From positions 1 to 64,000 of the forward strand of contig NZ_JACVUI010000002.1 in NCBI RefSeq assembly GCF_016624945.1: 64,000 bases of DNA, written 5' to 3'. The notes beneath the pieces were generated by a model. The model did not search any database. It worked only from the letters and a program-made list of their open reading frames with translations, and had not been told where the DNA came from. Position numbers and translations under genes: made by a program. The stretch's first letter is position 1; each line of letters begins with the position of its first letter. Below, in pieces: positions 38,213-48,298 of this stretch. The DNA is from Acinetobacter sp. S54 (GTDB taxonomy: Bacteria > Pseudomonadota > Gammaproteobacteria > Pseudomonadales > Moraxellaceae).

Positions 38213-39262
38213 CTATTCCGAATGTGATCGAATGAATCCATTTGTATCAAATAATACTGGTTCTGGTTCAAGCTGAATATTAAAGCGCTGTTTTACATCC
38301 TTTTGGACAGCCTGATAAGTGTGCTTAACTTCACTTAAAGATGCATTGGCATAATTCACTAAAACAAGTGCCTGTTTTTCAAACATACCTACTGCACCCA
38401 ATTTTTTCCCTTTCCAGCCTGTTTGATCAATTAGCCAACCTGCCGCAATTTTAACGCAGCCTTGTGGCTGAGGATAATGTGGAATTTGCCGAAATTTTGT
38501 AAGTAATTGGTCAAAATCTTTTTGAACAATCACAGGATTTTTAAAAAAACTTCCAACATTTGGATATTCTTTAGGATCAGGTAATTTATTCTGACGAATT
38601 CGAATGACTTGTCGTTGTAAATTTTCAGGTGTTAAATTATCTCCAACAGCTGCTTTTAAGTCGCCATAATTTAATCTAAGTTCTGGTCGTTTAAGTAAAC
38701 GAAAAGTAACGTGAGTAATAACGTAACGATTTGGATCGTGTTTGAAAATACTATCGCGATAAGCAAACTGACAATCGATGCCCTTAATATTTTGCGTGAC
38801 TTTGTTATGTCTGTCGTAAACTTGGACGGACTCAATAAACTCACCAACTTCAACGCCATAGGCACCAATATTTTGTACAGGTGAAGCTCCGACTAAACCC
38901 GGAATAAGAGCTAAATTCTGTAATCCATACCAACCTTTGCTGGTGGTCATTAAAACAAAATCGTGCCAAACCTGACCAGCACCCACTCTAATTGTTATAT
39001 CGTTAGAGCTATCCTCGAGTATCTCGACACCCTGAATATCAATATGTAATACCAACGCATGTATATGCTCTGGCAACAACATATTGCTTCCACCTGAAAG
39101 AATTAAGCTATTCAATTGGTGCTGTTCAGCATAATCCAGTGCAGCAGTTAGGGCTTGGATTGAATCAATTTTTGCATAATCTGAAGCAATAGAATGCAGA
39201 TTTAAAGTATTGAAAGGCTTAAGCTGGATATCTTTTTGGATATGAATCACGGGTAAACTCAT
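38213..39262 (-). CDS. murB: UDP-N-acetylenolpyruvoylglucosamine reductase
   Basis: FAD enzyme that reduces UDP-GlcNAc-enolpyruvate to UDP-MurNAc in peptidoglycan synthesis. Blocks: [16 protein letters not shown] (FAD pyrophosphate), [33 protein letters not shown] (catalytic Ser) and PEPVLF (catalytic Glu). The frame runs on 66 bases upstream, overlapping the phosphatase gene, but ATG 39262, one base after that gene's stop, gives the normal length (349; E. coli 342). Co-transcribed with the gene before and after. Confidence 0.97.
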   Translation of the reverse strand: MSLPVIHIQKDIQLKPFNTLNLHSIASDYAKIDSIQALTAALDYAEQHQLNSLILSGGSNMLLPEHIHALVLHIDIQGVEILEDSSNDITIRVGAGQVWHDFVLMTTSKGWYGLQNLALIPGLVGASPVQNIGAYGVEVGEFIESVQVYDRHNKVTQNIKGIDCQFAYRDSIFKHDPNRYVITHVTFRLLKRPELRLNYGDLKAAVGDNLTPENLQRQVIRIRQNKLPDPKEYPNVGSFFKNPVIVQKDFDQLLTKFRQIPHYPQPQGCVKIAAGWLIDQTGWKGKKLGAVGMFEKQALVLVNYANASLSEVKHTYQAVQKDVKQRFNIQLEPEPVLFDTNGFIRSHSE

Positions 39263-39263
39263 T

Positions 39264-39782
39264 TTATTGATCGACAGTCCTAATTTGTTGTTTAAACATT
39301 TGCACCCATGCCTTGGCACTCGATTCACATTGATCTAAAACGTGTTCAAAGCCATCGGTTTCACCATAATAAGGATCGGGTAAAGCTTGTTGTTTATAGA
39401 CGGGATCATGCTCACTCATCAATGCAACACTTGCACGAATCTGATGCGTTTTATATTGGTTTAGAGCTTTTTGCTTCAGTGACTGAATATTTTTAAAGTT
39501 TTCATGATCCATCGCTAGAATAAGATCAAACTCCAAAAAATCCTGAGTCGTAAGTTGACGGGCGCGCAACATAGATAAATCGTAGCCACGTTTCAGTGCG
39601 TGTTGCTGACTACGAGGGTCAGGCGCTTTATTAGGATGATAATTACTGGTACCCGCAGAATCTACAACAATATCGAGTTGATGTGCATCACAAAAGTGTC
39701 TTAAAACCACTTCTGCCGTTGGCGAACGGCAAATATTACCCAAACAGACGCATAGCACCTTATAGGGTGAGTGTGATGACAT
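39264..39782 (-). CDS. Low-molecular-weight protein tyrosine phosphatase
   Basis: A 172-residue LMW-PTP. P-loop [13 protein letters not shown] (C-x5-R) at residues 12-22 and the general-acid Asp in DPYYGET are present. Such enzymes sometimes control capsule export (Wzb), but no wza/wzc is present here and its partner is murB, so the housekeeping type found beside murB in Acinetobacter/Pseudomonas is the better call. First gene of the leftward run to mfd. Confidence 0.92.
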   Translation of the reverse strand: MSSHSPYKVLCVCLGNICRSPTAEVVLRHFCDAHQLDIVVDSAGTSNYHPNKAPDPRSQQHALKRGYDLSMLRARQLTTQDFLEFDLILAMDHENFKNIQSLKQKALNQYKTHQIRASVALMSEHDPVYKQQALPDPYYGETDGFEHVLDQCESSAKAWVQMFKQQIRTVDQ

Positions 39783-39899
39783 ATAAACCTCGAAAGTGCT
39801 TTATTTTCAGGTGTCTTATGTTAAGTTATTTAAAAGCATAATCCTATAGAAGAAACGAACAGAAATGTTCGATTTATGATGAAAAATAAGGAAATACGA

Positions 39900-41060
39900 A
39901 TGAGCCAATTTCAATTTCAGACAGCCTCTAGCATTATTTCAGGTCTTGGCTCGATAAAGGAACTTAAACATATTATTCACGATGGCAATTATCGTAAACT
40001 TCTTATCATCACTGATCCCGGCATGGTACAGCATCAACTTCATTTACCCATTATCGAGATTTTGGAACGCCAGAATATCGTTTATGCAATTTATTCAAAT
40101 ATACAAGCTGATCCACCAGAACATATTGTGCTGGATGCTGCCGAATTCGCAAAAAAAGAAAAAGTTGATGCGATTTTGGGTTTTGGTGGAGGCAGTTCCA
40201 TGGATGTCGCCAAGATTATTGCATTATTGGCACACCCAGAACAAAAGCAGACTTTGGCTGAAATGTACGGCGTTAATCATGCTAAAGGCCCCAAATTACC
40301 CTTAATTTTAGTTCCAACGACTGCTGGAACAGGTTCTGAAGTCACGCCTATATCTATAGTAACTACAGGTGAAACCACCAAAACAGGCATCGTTTCAGCA
40401 GCTTTATATGCTGATGTTGCGATATTGGATGCCAACTTCACTCAGGGTTTACCTGCCCACATTACTGCTGCCACAGGCATTGATGCGATGGTACATGCTA
40501 TTGAAGCCTATACCTCCAAAATAAAAAAGAACTTCTATGCCGACATGCTCGCAAAAAATGCTTTGCGACTACTCAATGATAATTTGCCTAAAGTCCTAAA
40601 AAACGGTGCAGATATGGAAGCACGTCAAAATATGCTATTGGGATCAATGCTTGCTGGACAAGCTTTCGCTAATGCGCCTGTTGGTGCAGTTCATGCACTC
40701 GCCTATCCTTTAGGCGGACATTTTCATCTTTCACATGGACATACCAATGCTCTGGTTTTAGCCGAAGTTCTGAAATTTAATGCATCACATGCCAAACATT
40801 TATATGCGGAACTCATGCAATGGCTTGATCCACGAAGTAATGGAAGTTGTGATGGTTTGTGTGATCTATTTATTGATCATATACAAAATCATTTGGATCA
40901 AAGTGGTCTAGTTTTAAAGTTAAGTAATTTGAACGTGCCTAAACATAGTCTAGAAACACTGGCCAAGGATGCAATGTTGCAAACTCGTCTTTTACAAAAT
41001 AACCCTAGAGAAATGACAGAACAGGCTGCTTTCGAAATCTATGAGGCAATCTACGCATGA
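39900..41060 (+). CDS. Iron-containing (group III) alcohol dehydrogenase
   Basis: NAD(P)-linked, metal-dependent alcohol dehydrogenase of about 386 residues. GFGGGSSMDVAK binds the cofactor, TTAGTGSEVTP follows, and the metal His residues lie in IDAMVHAIEAY and the block HALAYPLGGHFHLSHGHTNA. The frame is open from 39876, but AAGGAAA seven bases before ATG 39900 (MSQFQFQ) decides the start. The stop overlaps the next gene's start (ATGA). Substrate unknown. Confidence 0.9.
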   Translation: MSQFQFQTASSIISGLGSIKELKHIIHDGNYRKLLIITDPGMVQHQLHLPIIEILERQNIVYAIYSNIQADPPEHIVLDAAEFAKKEKVDAILGFGGGSSMDVAKIIALLAHPEQKQTLAEMYGVNHAKGPKLPLILVPTTAGTGSEVTPISIVTTGETTKTGIVSAALYADVAILDANFTQGLPAHITAATGIDAMVHAIEAYTSKIKKNFYADMLAKNALRLLNDNLPKVLKNGADMEARQNMLLGSMLAGQAFANAPVGAVHALAYPLGGHFHLSHGHTNALVLAEVLKFNASHAKHLYAELMQWLDPRSNGSCDGLCDLFIDHIQNHLDQSGLVLKLSNLNVPKHSLETLAKDAMLQTRLLQNNPREMTEQAAFEIYEAIYA

Positions 41061-41515
41061 ACAATGAATCTATAAAACCAGTCCGAAAAACCCGTGACCA
41101 ATTTCATTTCTTTTTAAATATACAAACGCGCTGGGCTGATAATGATATTTACGGTCATGTTAATAATGTCACGTATTATAGCTACTTCGATACCGCTGCC
41201 AATTCGCTACTTATTCAACATGCGGGTTTCGATATTCGTCAGTCACCCATCATTGGACTAGTCGTTGATTCTGCCTGTAGTTTTTTTCAGGAGCTTTCCT
41301 TTCCCGATATAATTGAAGTGGGTGTAGCCATTGCTAAAATAGGAAATTCTTCTTTAAGATATGAATTAGCCATTTTTAAACAGCACAATATCGAGCCTTC
41401 TGCTCAGGGACATTTTGTGCATGTTTTTGTTGATCGTGAAACGCGTGAAAGCACCGCTATTTCAGATGAGATGAAAAAATCTCTTGAGCCTTATTTACTC
41501 ACCCCTATAACCTAA
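41057..41515 (+). CDS. Acyl-CoA thioesterase, 4-hydroxybenzoyl-CoA thioesterase-like (hot-dog fold)
   Basis: A 152-residue hot-dog thioesterase. Motif TRWADNDIYGHVNNVTYYSYFDTA (shown here as RWADNDIYGHVNN) carries the catalytic Asp of the 4HBT family. The start overlaps the alcohol dehydrogenase stop by four bases, so the two are translated together. Acyl-CoA substrate unknown. A terminator follows. Confidence 0.88.
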   Translation: MNNESIKPVRKTRDQFHFFLNIQTRWADNDIYGHVNNVTYYSYFDTAANSLLIQHAGFDIRQSPIIGLVVDSACSFFQELSFPDIIEVGVAIAKIGNSSLRYELAIFKQHNIEPSAQGHFVHVFVDRETRESTAISDEMKKSLEPYLLTPIT

Positions 41516-41522
41516 ATACAGC

Positions 41523-41550
41523 AAAAGGATGAAGAAAGTTTCATCCTTTT
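41523..41550. terminator. Bidirectional terminator between thioesterase and dnaX
   Basis: AAAAGGATGAA (41523-41533) pairs with TTCATCCTTTT (41540-41550). It overlaps the last codons of dnaX, so it serves both converging genes. Confidence 0.8.
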
Positions 41551-43718
41551 AATTGAATATTTTGCAATTCACCTTCAAAGGTATCCAATAAACTTTTTAT
41601 GACAGGATCGGCCTTAAGCAGATGCTCTGCACGCTCAAATGCTTTCTGCTTACGTTCTGCTTGTTTAACAAAAGGCGTAGTATCTGAAATCTCAGCATAT
41701 TGCACAGAAAACTGAGTATTTGGCCATAAAGATTTAATTTCATTTTCCAATGCATACTGAAGTTGTGAAAGCATACCTTCAAATTTCTGTGGAATTGTAA
41801 ATATACATATTCCATCAATTTGCCCAGACATTAAGCCATGTTGCGCCAATTCTTGAACGGCAGGTGAAAGCTGGCTATTTCTAAACCAATATTCCCATTT
41901 TTCCAATGTCCACTCTCCTTCAAGAATCTCGATGGGAAGCTTAAGAATATCTTGTGGCATCAAATCTGAATAATCTTTAGAAATAATGTCATGATTTCCA
42001 ATAGTATGGGAAACTAGACTTTCTTGAACATGTGCAGATAATAACGTCTCCGAAACCCCATTCTCTTTGATATTTTCAATCGAATTTTCTAAAATTTCTG
42101 TGGACTGGATACTATTTTCTGATGACGAAGATACTAATAATTCTGCCGAAATATTGCTCTGCAATGGTGAATCACCCAGATTTTCAATGGATTGCGGTGA
42201 TAATAAATTCTGTGATGGATGCATAGAATTTAATTCTGTTGATTGCTCATCTACAGGAAAAACTTGCATTTCAGCAACGGATATAGATAACAAAGAGGGT
42301 TGTGTTTCAAATCCAATCAATTCATCTGAATTTGCATCAAATATCACAACGCTTTCTGATTCATCGATAGCAGGCGCAGGAGATGACTTTAAAGCATCCT
42401 GATCCATCGTGATCAATGGTTCTGGTTCCTCAAAGATTTGAGGCCCTTCATCAAAATTTTCAGTATTTTCTGGCGCAAAATTATCTTCAGCTTCAACGGA
42501 TTGAGAAGAAGTTTTCTGAACATTTAAAATTGCAGTTGTATCAACGGGGGTCCCCGATGTCTGTGTTTCAAAATTAGATTGTATAGACTCAGATACAATC
42601 TGGACTGTCTGTTCAACAACCACTTCATCCATAGCCAAAGGACGAAAAGCCAACAAACGTAGCACACACATTTCAAAGCCTTGTTCCTGAGTCACAGCCA
42701 ACTGTAATTCAGCACGACCTTTGCATGCAATTTGATAGTAAAGTTGCAAATCCTGAGCAGAGACCATTCTCGACAATGACAGAATCTTTTGATTAATTTC
42801 TTCACTATATTTAAGGCTTAATTCAGGCAAATATTGCAATAATGCCAGTTCATGTAAAGTCGAAATTAACTGATCGAGCACCAAGGATACATCCAGTGCT
42901 TGCTGACGAAATTGCAATAATAACTGACTAACATGTGCCTGCTGGTTTTGATGAATAGCAATGATCAGATCATAAATAATCGTACGATCAATCAGTCCCA
43001 ACATCTCTTTAACGTCTTGGTGATGCACCTCACCCTGTCCATAAGCAATGGCCTGATCTGTTAGAGACAAAGCATCTCGTAAAGAACCTTGTGCAGACTC
43101 GGCAATCTGCCAAATTGCATCTTTATCTGCACGAATCTGCTCTTTGTCTAAAATTGCAGTTAAATGCTCAGTAATCTCATCTACGGCAAGTGGACGTAAA
43201 GTAAATTGTAGACATCGAGAAATCACGGTAATCGGAAGTTTTTGTGGGTCTGTGGTCGCAAATAAAAACTTTACATGCTCTGGTGGTTCTTCCAGCGTTT
43301 TCAGTAAAGCATTAAACGAATGCGTAGACAGCATATGCACTTCGTCAATCAAATAAACCTTGAAACGCCCCTGAGTCGGTGCATAAGGAACGTTGTCCAG
43401 CAATTCACGCGTATCTTCTACTTTGGTACGTGATGCTGCATCGATTTCAATCAGATCAATAAAACGTCCTTCATTCACCGCACGACAGGTAGCACATACT
43501 TCACAAGGCGTGGACGTTACCCCTGTTTCACAATTCAAACATTTCGCTAGAATACGTGCAATTGTGGTTTTACCCACACCACGCGTGCCTGTAAACAAGT
43601 AGGCATGATGCAAACGACCACGTTCCAACGCACTGGTCAGTGCACGTGACACGTGGTTTTGCCCGACCAATTCAATAAAATTACGAGGACGGTATTTTCT
43701 AGCCAGTACTTGATACAT
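41541..43718 (-). CDS. dnaX: DNA polymerase III subunits gamma and tau
   Basis: Clamp-loader ATPase. Walker A GTRGVGKTTIAR, zinc cysteines (CLNCETGV, CEVCATC), LIDEVHMLS and SRCLQF are all present in the first about 370 residues. Between about residues 370 and 590 lies a long acidic Glu/Ser-rich, low-complexity region before the tau C-terminal domain (about 600-725). A longer frame reaches 43745, but AAGGAG five bases before ATG 43718 (MYQVLARKYRPRNF) decides the start. I saw no A-AAA-AAG slippery site, so a programmed gamma product is not shown. Confidence 0.96.
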   Translation of the reverse strand: MYQVLARKYRPRNFIELVGQNHVSRALTSALERGRLHHAYLFTGTRGVGKTTIARILAKCLNCETGVTSTPCEVCATCRAVNEGRFIDLIEIDAASRTKVEDTRELLDNVPYAPTQGRFKVYLIDEVHMLSTHSFNALLKTLEEPPEHVKFLFATTDPQKLPITVISRCLQFTLRPLAVDEITEHLTAILDKEQIRADKDAIWQIAESAQGSLRDALSLTDQAIAYGQGEVHHQDVKEMLGLIDRTIIYDLIIAIHQNQQAHVSQLLLQFRQQALDVSLVLDQLISTLHELALLQYLPELSLKYSEEINQKILSLSRMVSAQDLQLYYQIACKGRAELQLAVTQEQGFEMCVLRLLAFRPLAMDEVVVEQTVQIVSESIQSNFETQTSGTPVDTTAILNVQKTSSQSVEAEDNFAPENTENFDEGPQIFEEPEPLITMDQDALKSSPAPAIDESESVVIFDANSDELIGFETQPSLLSISVAEMQVFPVDEQSTELNSMHPSQNLLSPQSIENLGDSPLQSNISAELLVSSSSENSIQSTEILENSIENIKENGVSETLLSAHVQESLVSHTIGNHDIISKDYSDLMPQDILKLPIEILEGEWTLEKWEYWFRNSQLSPAVQELAQHGLMSGQIDGICIFTIPQKFEGMLSQLQYALENEIKSLWPNTQFSVQYAEISDTTPFVKQAERKQKAFERAEHLLKADPVIKSLLDTFEGELQNIQLKG

Positions 43719-43930
43719 GAATGCTCCTTGTTTGCACATAAGCATACTGTTTTTTTGTGCGATAGTGAATGAATTCAGCTAGAATCCATGCACAAGCAAA
43801 TATTAAATAAACAAATTATCTTGAGTAATAACGAAGCGATGTTTGTAATCTCTTACAATAAAATTTGCAAATGATTTCTATTTACAGATATGCTCAATTA
43901 AAAGAGATAACATAAATATATGACCTTAAA

Positions 43931-44455
43931 ATGAACCATTTACCTATTCCGATTGCATCTTCAAGATTAAATATTTTACCTTTTGAACTTAAAGACTGTC
44001 CTGATATTTATCCATATATCACCTTAAGTCTAACTCAATTTATGTCATGGGAACCCTCCCAAACTTTTGAAGAATTTGAAAATATTGGAAAAAAATGGCT
44101 ACGGGCTCAAGCGTCTGCGACAGATCGACATTTTGTTTTACGCGATAAAACAACACATCAATTTATCGGTTTAATTGGCATACACCGCATTCATACCCAA
44201 ACACCTGAATTCGGCTTATGGATATGTGAAGACAAACATGGCAATGGCTTTGCCAAAGAAGCATTGAAGTCGATTTATGATTGGGCCGTTTTGAACGTTG
44301 AAGCTGATTATTTTGTTTACCCTGTGGCAGAACAAAATTTTGCCAGCCGAAAACTTGCAGAAGGTTTGGGTGGAAGCATTAGCCATGTTAAACAGCAACC
44401 CAAATATATTCAGATCACTTATCACATTCCTGTACATGCAGAACACTTAAATTAA
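43931..44455 (+). CDS. GNAT-family N-acetyltransferase (RimJ/RimL type)
   Basis: A 174-residue acetyltransferase. The fold shows SRLNILPFELKDCPDIYPY, EFGLWICEDKHGNGFAKEAL (acetyl-CoA loop) and YPVAEQNFASRKLAEGLGG, the RimJ/RimL pattern. Target unknown; ribosomal proteins or small amines are possible. Its stop overlaps that of the convergent serine hydrolase in a shared TTAA. Confidence 0.85.
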   Translation: MNHLPIPIASSRLNILPFELKDCPDIYPYITLSLTQFMSWEPSQTFEEFENIGKKWLRAQASATDRHFVLRDKTTHQFIGLIGIHRIHTQTPEFGLWICEDKHGNGFAKEALKSIYDWAVLNVEADYFVYPVAEQNFASRKLAEGLGGSISHVKQQPKYIQITYHIPVHAEHLN

Positions 44456-45714
44456 AACCAGCCTTTACGACCTCTTAAAATTTGATCGGCACAACGCAAA
44501 GTTTCCTGAGTTAACCCCCAAAGACGATAATCACCCGTAATTGAACCAATTTTAAAATTATGGGTATATGCAAAGCTTAAATTTCGATCTGGGTCGCACC
44601 ACGCTCCTGAACCATTATAACCAATATGTCCAAAGCCATTTTTGGCACGTTTGCCCATAGTTAAGACTCGATGATAGCCAAGCCGCCAATTCATTGGGAT
44701 TGGCATGACCTTATCTCGTGCATAACTTTGAACGGTACTGAGTTGCTGAAATACTTCAGGTTTAATCAAGGTCTTGCCTTCCCATTGACCACGATTAGCC
44801 AACATGGCATACATCTTACTTAGGCTATTTGCAGTAAAAGCACCATTTGCAGCAGGAATAATAGCTTGAAGTCCTTCATCACTAAAAAAACTAAAATGAC
44901 GCATTCCTTTAGGAATCATGGCATCCTGAAAATCCTGTGGATTTTGCCCAGTCCATGTCACTAATTTATCGGTTAATGAAGGTTTATGTGGTTTTAAAAC
45001 CTTAGGTTTTTGAGCTTGCTTTTCCTGCTCTGATTTAGGTGGTTGAGGAATTAATCTTGCTACACGGGCAAGTTGCGCAGAAGGTACGCCAAAATAAGCG
45101 CCATTCAGATTTAAAGGCTGCACTAAATATGTCTGCATCAAATCTGCCAAGCGCTGCCCTGTTGCTTTTTCCAATACACCACCCACTAACCAGCCAAAAG
45201 TAAGCGCCTGATAAGCATTGCCCTGATTAATACTAAAACGAGGAGTGGCTTGTTCACATATTTCTAGCATATGCTGCCAGTCCAGCATTTCACGTGCATC
45301 TTCCAACATGTTTCGTATGTCATATAAGCCACTTTGATGGCTCAGAACATGCCTAAGCGTTATCCGCTCTTTCTTGTTTTTCGCAAATTCAGGCCAGTAA
45401 TGCATAATAGGAACATCATATTCAAGAAAACCTTCACTGACCAAAATGTGTGCCAAAGTAGCCAATACACCCTTACCCGTTGAATAACAAACAGAAAGTG
45501 TATCTTCATTCCATTGCTCAGTGAGTGATTTTTTCCCCGTATAAATATCAACAACGTTTTCACCCTGAAAATAGACAGCTAAGGCGGCCCCACCTTGTTC
45601 AGTACGCGCATCTTGCAAACGACTAAATTGCTCTGCCAGATCGTGAAATCGCTCATCGATTAAACCATGATAATTATGTGTATTTGCAAATAGAATTTCA
45701 GTTAAACCACTCAT
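44452..45714 (-). CDS. Serine beta-lactamase-like hydrolase/esterase (class C fold)
   Basis: A 420-residue penicillin-binding-like serine hydrolase (EstB/LACTB type). SxxK is Ser78-Thr-Gly-Lys81 (VCYSTGKGVL); a YxN-like Tyr lies in the AYQALTFGW region, and a C-terminal glycine patch (HIGYNGSGAW) replaces KTG. No signal peptide, so it is cytoplasmic and most likely an esterase. It may be associated with the MaoC/FabG genes upstream, though a terminator-like hairpin separates them. Confidence 0.85.
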   Translation of the reverse strand: MSGLTEILFANTHNYHGLIDERFHDLAEQFSRLQDARTEQGGAALAVYFQGENVVDIYTGKKSLTEQWNEDTLSVCYSTGKGVLATLAHILVSEGFLEYDVPIMHYWPEFAKNKKERITLRHVLSHQSGLYDIRNMLEDAREMLDWQHMLEICEQATPRFSINQGNAYQALTFGWLVGGVLEKATGQRLADLMQTYLVQPLNLNGAYFGVPSAQLARVARLIPQPPKSEQEKQAQKPKVLKPHKPSLTDKLVTWTGQNPQDFQDAMIPKGMRHFSFFSDEGLQAIIPAANGAFTANSLSKMYAMLANRGQWEGKTLIKPEVFQQLSTVQSYARDKVMPIPMNWRLGYHRVLTMGKRAKNGFGHIGYNGSGAWCDPDRNLSFAYTHNFKIGSITGDYRLWGLTQETLRCADQILRGRKGWF

Positions 45715-45745
45715 TCTTGTTTCCTATTTTTTTCTAATTTTATAT

Positions 45746-45770
45746 AAAAGCCCGAACTGATCAGGCTTTT
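45746..45770 (-). terminator. Hairpin after the MaoC gene
   Basis: On the minus strand AAAAGCCTGA pairs with TTCGGGCTTTT (one G-T pair) around TCAG, followed by TTTTATATAA. It lies between the MaoC stop and the serine hydrolase start. Confidence 0.6.
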
Positions 45771-45782
45771 GAATGTTGGGTT

Positions 45783-46637
45783 TTATAATGGGTTAATAGT
45801 CCCAGAAACATGCGGCTTTTGTGACTTGGCATTACGAATTAAAAAGTCAGTTTCCTGAGATTGCTGCGCAGTCAAAAACTCAACTTTAGAAGGCAAATAC
45901 ATTGGAAGTTTAAACCAAACATCTGCTTCATAAGACTCAGGCAAATTGATATTAGCCAATGCCTTAGCCTTACTCCACATCCCATGTGCAATCGCCTGTT
46001 TAAATCCAAACGCTTTTGCTGTCACAGCATGAATATGGATCAAGTTAAAATCACCTGAAACTTTGGCATAGCGGCGACCTGTATTTTCGGCGACCTCCCA
46101 GACATGTTGAAGCTGGTAATCCGGCATTTTACTTTCTTTTTGTCTTTCGGTTCCCTTTTGCTCGGTCTTTTGACGTGATAAATAAGTTGTTAAACCTTCC
46201 ATAACTACTTCATCACCGACCTTCGCTGTGGTAATGAAATCGAATTGAACTCCTTTGTCGTGTGGCTTTAGCTCACCAAATTTACAGGACAAAGTTAAGT
46301 TCTCATTGACCCCAATCTTACGAGTTTGTTTAAGCTGATTGCGTATATGAACCAAGCCTAGAATCGCAAAAGGAAATGCTTCTGTAGTCATCATATGCAT
46401 TTGTAAACTTTGAGACAGTACTGCTAAATAAATTGCGGGAATAAACCCATCATTTTTAAAGCCACAAACTTCATTATAAGCGTGCAAGTGTTTTTGATCG
46501 ACTTGAAACGAATCAACCACATATTCAACTTGCGGCAAAACTTTTGGGCCTTTTGGCTTTTTAAATACCAATCCCTGAATGACTTTTGGATAAGCCAGAT
46601 AGGGTTTCGGAAGCTGATTAAAATGGCGTGTATTCAT
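45783..46637 (-). CDS. MaoC-family acyl-CoA (R-specific) hydratase
   Basis: Double hot-dog enoyl-CoA/ACP hydratase of 284 residues. The hydratase-2 motif is visible as SGDFNLIHIHAVTAKAFGF (catalytic Asp/His in D-x-N-x-I-H). An N-terminal hot-dog repeat precedes it. It lies directly downstream of the FabG-type gene and is the partner expected for a fabG4/htdX-type locus, producing or using (R)-3-hydroxyacyl thioesters. Confidence 0.85.
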   Translation of the reverse strand: MNTRHFNQLPKPYLAYPKVIQGLVFKKPKGPKVLPQVEYVVDSFQVDQKHLHAYNEVCGFKNDGFIPAIYLAVLSQSLQMHMMTTEAFPFAILGLVHIRNQLKQTRKIGVNENLTLSCKFGELKPHDKGVQFDFITTAKVGDEVVMEGLTTYLSRQKTEQKGTERQKESKMPDYQLQHVWEVAENTGRRYAKVSGDFNLIHIHAVTAKAFGFKQAIAHGMWSKAKALANINLPESYEADVWFKLPMYLPSKVEFLTAQQSQETDFLIRNAKSQKPHVSGTINPL

Positions 46638-46678
46638 GGTTGACCTTATTCAATTTTTATAGATTTAAAATGAGAATG

Positions 46679-46706
46679 CCCTCTCCTTAAACTCAAAAAG
46701 AGAGGG
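46679..46706. other. Hairpin between fabG-type and maoC-type genes
   Basis: CCCTCTC (46679-46685) pairs with GAGAGGG (46700-46706) with a 14-nt A-rich loop, in the 115-bp gap of the operon. Could be an attenuator or RNA-stability stem. Confidence 0.45.
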
Positions 46707-46752
46707 TTCGTATTATTCTGTTCTCAAAGTGACCCTACACGATAGCAGCGAA

Positions 46753-48144
46753 TTATGCGCCCAGTAAACTTTGTCCACACACGCGAACAACGTTTCCATT
46801 CAAACCCGTAGACGCAGTGGATGCATACCAAGCGATTGTTTCTGCAACATCGACTGGTAAACCGCCTTGATTCATCGAGTTCATACGGCGACCAGCTTCA
46901 CGAATAGCAAATGGAATTGCCGCAGTCATTTGTGTTTCAATAAAACCAGGTGCAACAGCATTGATAGTAATACCATTCTTCAAAGTTGGCGCTGTGAATT
47001 TAACTAAACCAATCACACCTGCTTTAGACGCAGCATAATTCGTTTGACCTAAATTACCCGCAATCCCACTAATTGAAGATACACAAACAATACGACCATT
47101 GGCATTTAAACCGTCATTTTCAAGCAAATAGTCGTTAATGCGTTCAGCCGCAGACAAGTTAATATTAATCACCAGATCCCAAAGCTCAGGCTTCATATTT
47201 GCCAAAGTTTTATCACGGGTAATACCTGCGTTATGGACAATGATATCCAAACCACCCTGTTTTGCAGCAGCAGCTTTAATTTTTTCACCCGCATCCGTCG
47301 CAGTAATATCCAGTCCTAAAGCTGAACCACCGATTTCAGAGGCCACACGATCCAGATCTGCTTGCTGCTGAGGAACATCAAGACAAATAACATGTGCACC
47401 ATCACGTGCTAATACATGCGCAATCGCTTCGCCAATACCGCGACTTGCCCCTGTCACCAACGCTGTTTTACCAGCCAATGGCTGGTTCCAGTCTACTTTC
47501 ACAACATCGGCCTTAGAAACACGAATTACTTGACCAGAAACATACGCTGAACGAGGAGATAATAAGAAACGTAAAGTCGACTCAATATTATCAGCCGCGC
47601 CTTCATCTACATACACAACCTGAGCAGTAATTCCTTTTTTGAATTCTTTACCGACAGACTTTACAAAACCTTCCAGCGCACGTTGAGCAACCGCTTGCTT
47701 TACAGTTTTTGCCGATTCCGGTGTTGTTCCGATCACGATCACTCGACCAGAGCTTTGAATCTGACGCGCTACTGGATTAAAGAATTTATATAGTTCATTT
47801 AACTGTTCAGAATTTTGAATACCAGAGGCATCAAAAACAACTGCTTTAAATTTAGACTCTTTGTCGCCTGAATTAAACGCACGTAAATTTAAACCTGCTT
47901 TTGCTGCTGTTTGTTGCAATTCGGCATTATTACCCGCATAACTGTCCGCATGAATATTACTCAAAACCTGTGCAATCGCGCTTGATAATGGACTTGAAGG
48001 TGCCGCACCAAACAACACAGCTCCATTAATCACTGGTTCTGCACTTTCAAAACGATCTAATACCACTGGTGATGGTAAACCTAAATTTTTTACTACAAAC
48101 TTACCAAGAGGTGATTGGGTGAATGCCTGGTATTGATCAGTCAT
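46753..48144 (-). CDS. High-molecular-weight FabG-type 3-oxoacyl reductase (FabG4-like)
   Basis: A 463-residue short-chain dehydrogenase, nearly twice the 240-250 of housekeeping FabG. The C-terminal half is the active SDR domain: ALVTGASRGIGEAIAHVLAR (about residue 220), HNAGITRDKTL, VSSISGIAG and the catalytic YAASK (about residue 370). The N-terminal 200 residues are a degenerate flavodoxin-like domain. This is the architecture of mycobacterial FabG4, which accepts acyl-CoA. It is divergent from the thiolase at 48387, with a palindrome between. Confidence 0.92.
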   Translation of the reverse strand: MTDQYQAFTQSPLGKFVVKNLGLPSPVVLDRFESAEPVINGAVLFGAAPSSPLSSAIAQVLSNIHADSYAGNNAELQQTAAKAGLNLRAFNSGDKESKFKAVVFDASGIQNSEQLNELYKFFNPVARQIQSSGRVIVIGTTPESAKTVKQAVAQRALEGFVKSVGKEFKKGITAQVVYVDEGAADNIESTLRFLLSPRSAYVSGQVIRVSKADVVKVDWNQPLAGKTALVTGASRGIGEAIAHVLARDGAHVICLDVPQQQADLDRVASEIGGSALGLDITATDAGEKIKAAAAKQGGLDIIVHNAGITRDKTLANMKPELWDLVININLSAAERINDYLLENDGLNANGRIVCVSSISGIAGNLGQTNYAASKAGVIGLVKFTAPTLKNGITINAVAPGFIETQMTAAIPFAIREAGRRMNSMNQGGLPVDVAETIAWYASTASTGLNGNVVRVCGQSLLGA

Positions 48145-48298
48145 GGTTATTATCTCTCATACAAAATAATGTGTGTATAAAGCCAGCTGGATAATCGCTG
48201 TTTATATCCTTTGTTGGAAACTTGTGAACATAAAGGTTCATTGATTTGAATAAAATAATACTTGAGTTAATCTTGATATGTCTTGACCTGAATGCACT

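Noticed and set aside
38213..39328. Longer murB start at 39328
   Set aside because: It would overlap the phosphatase gene by 65 bases and adds residues not seen in MurB; ATG 39262 fits better.
39264..39782. Wzb-type capsule phosphatase
   Set aside because: P-loop fits, but there is no wza or wzc and the neighbour is murB, so a general LMW-PTP is called.
41541..43718. Programmed frameshift for gamma subunit in dnaX
   Set aside because: I could not find an A-AAA-AAG slippery heptamer with a downstream stem in the expected place.
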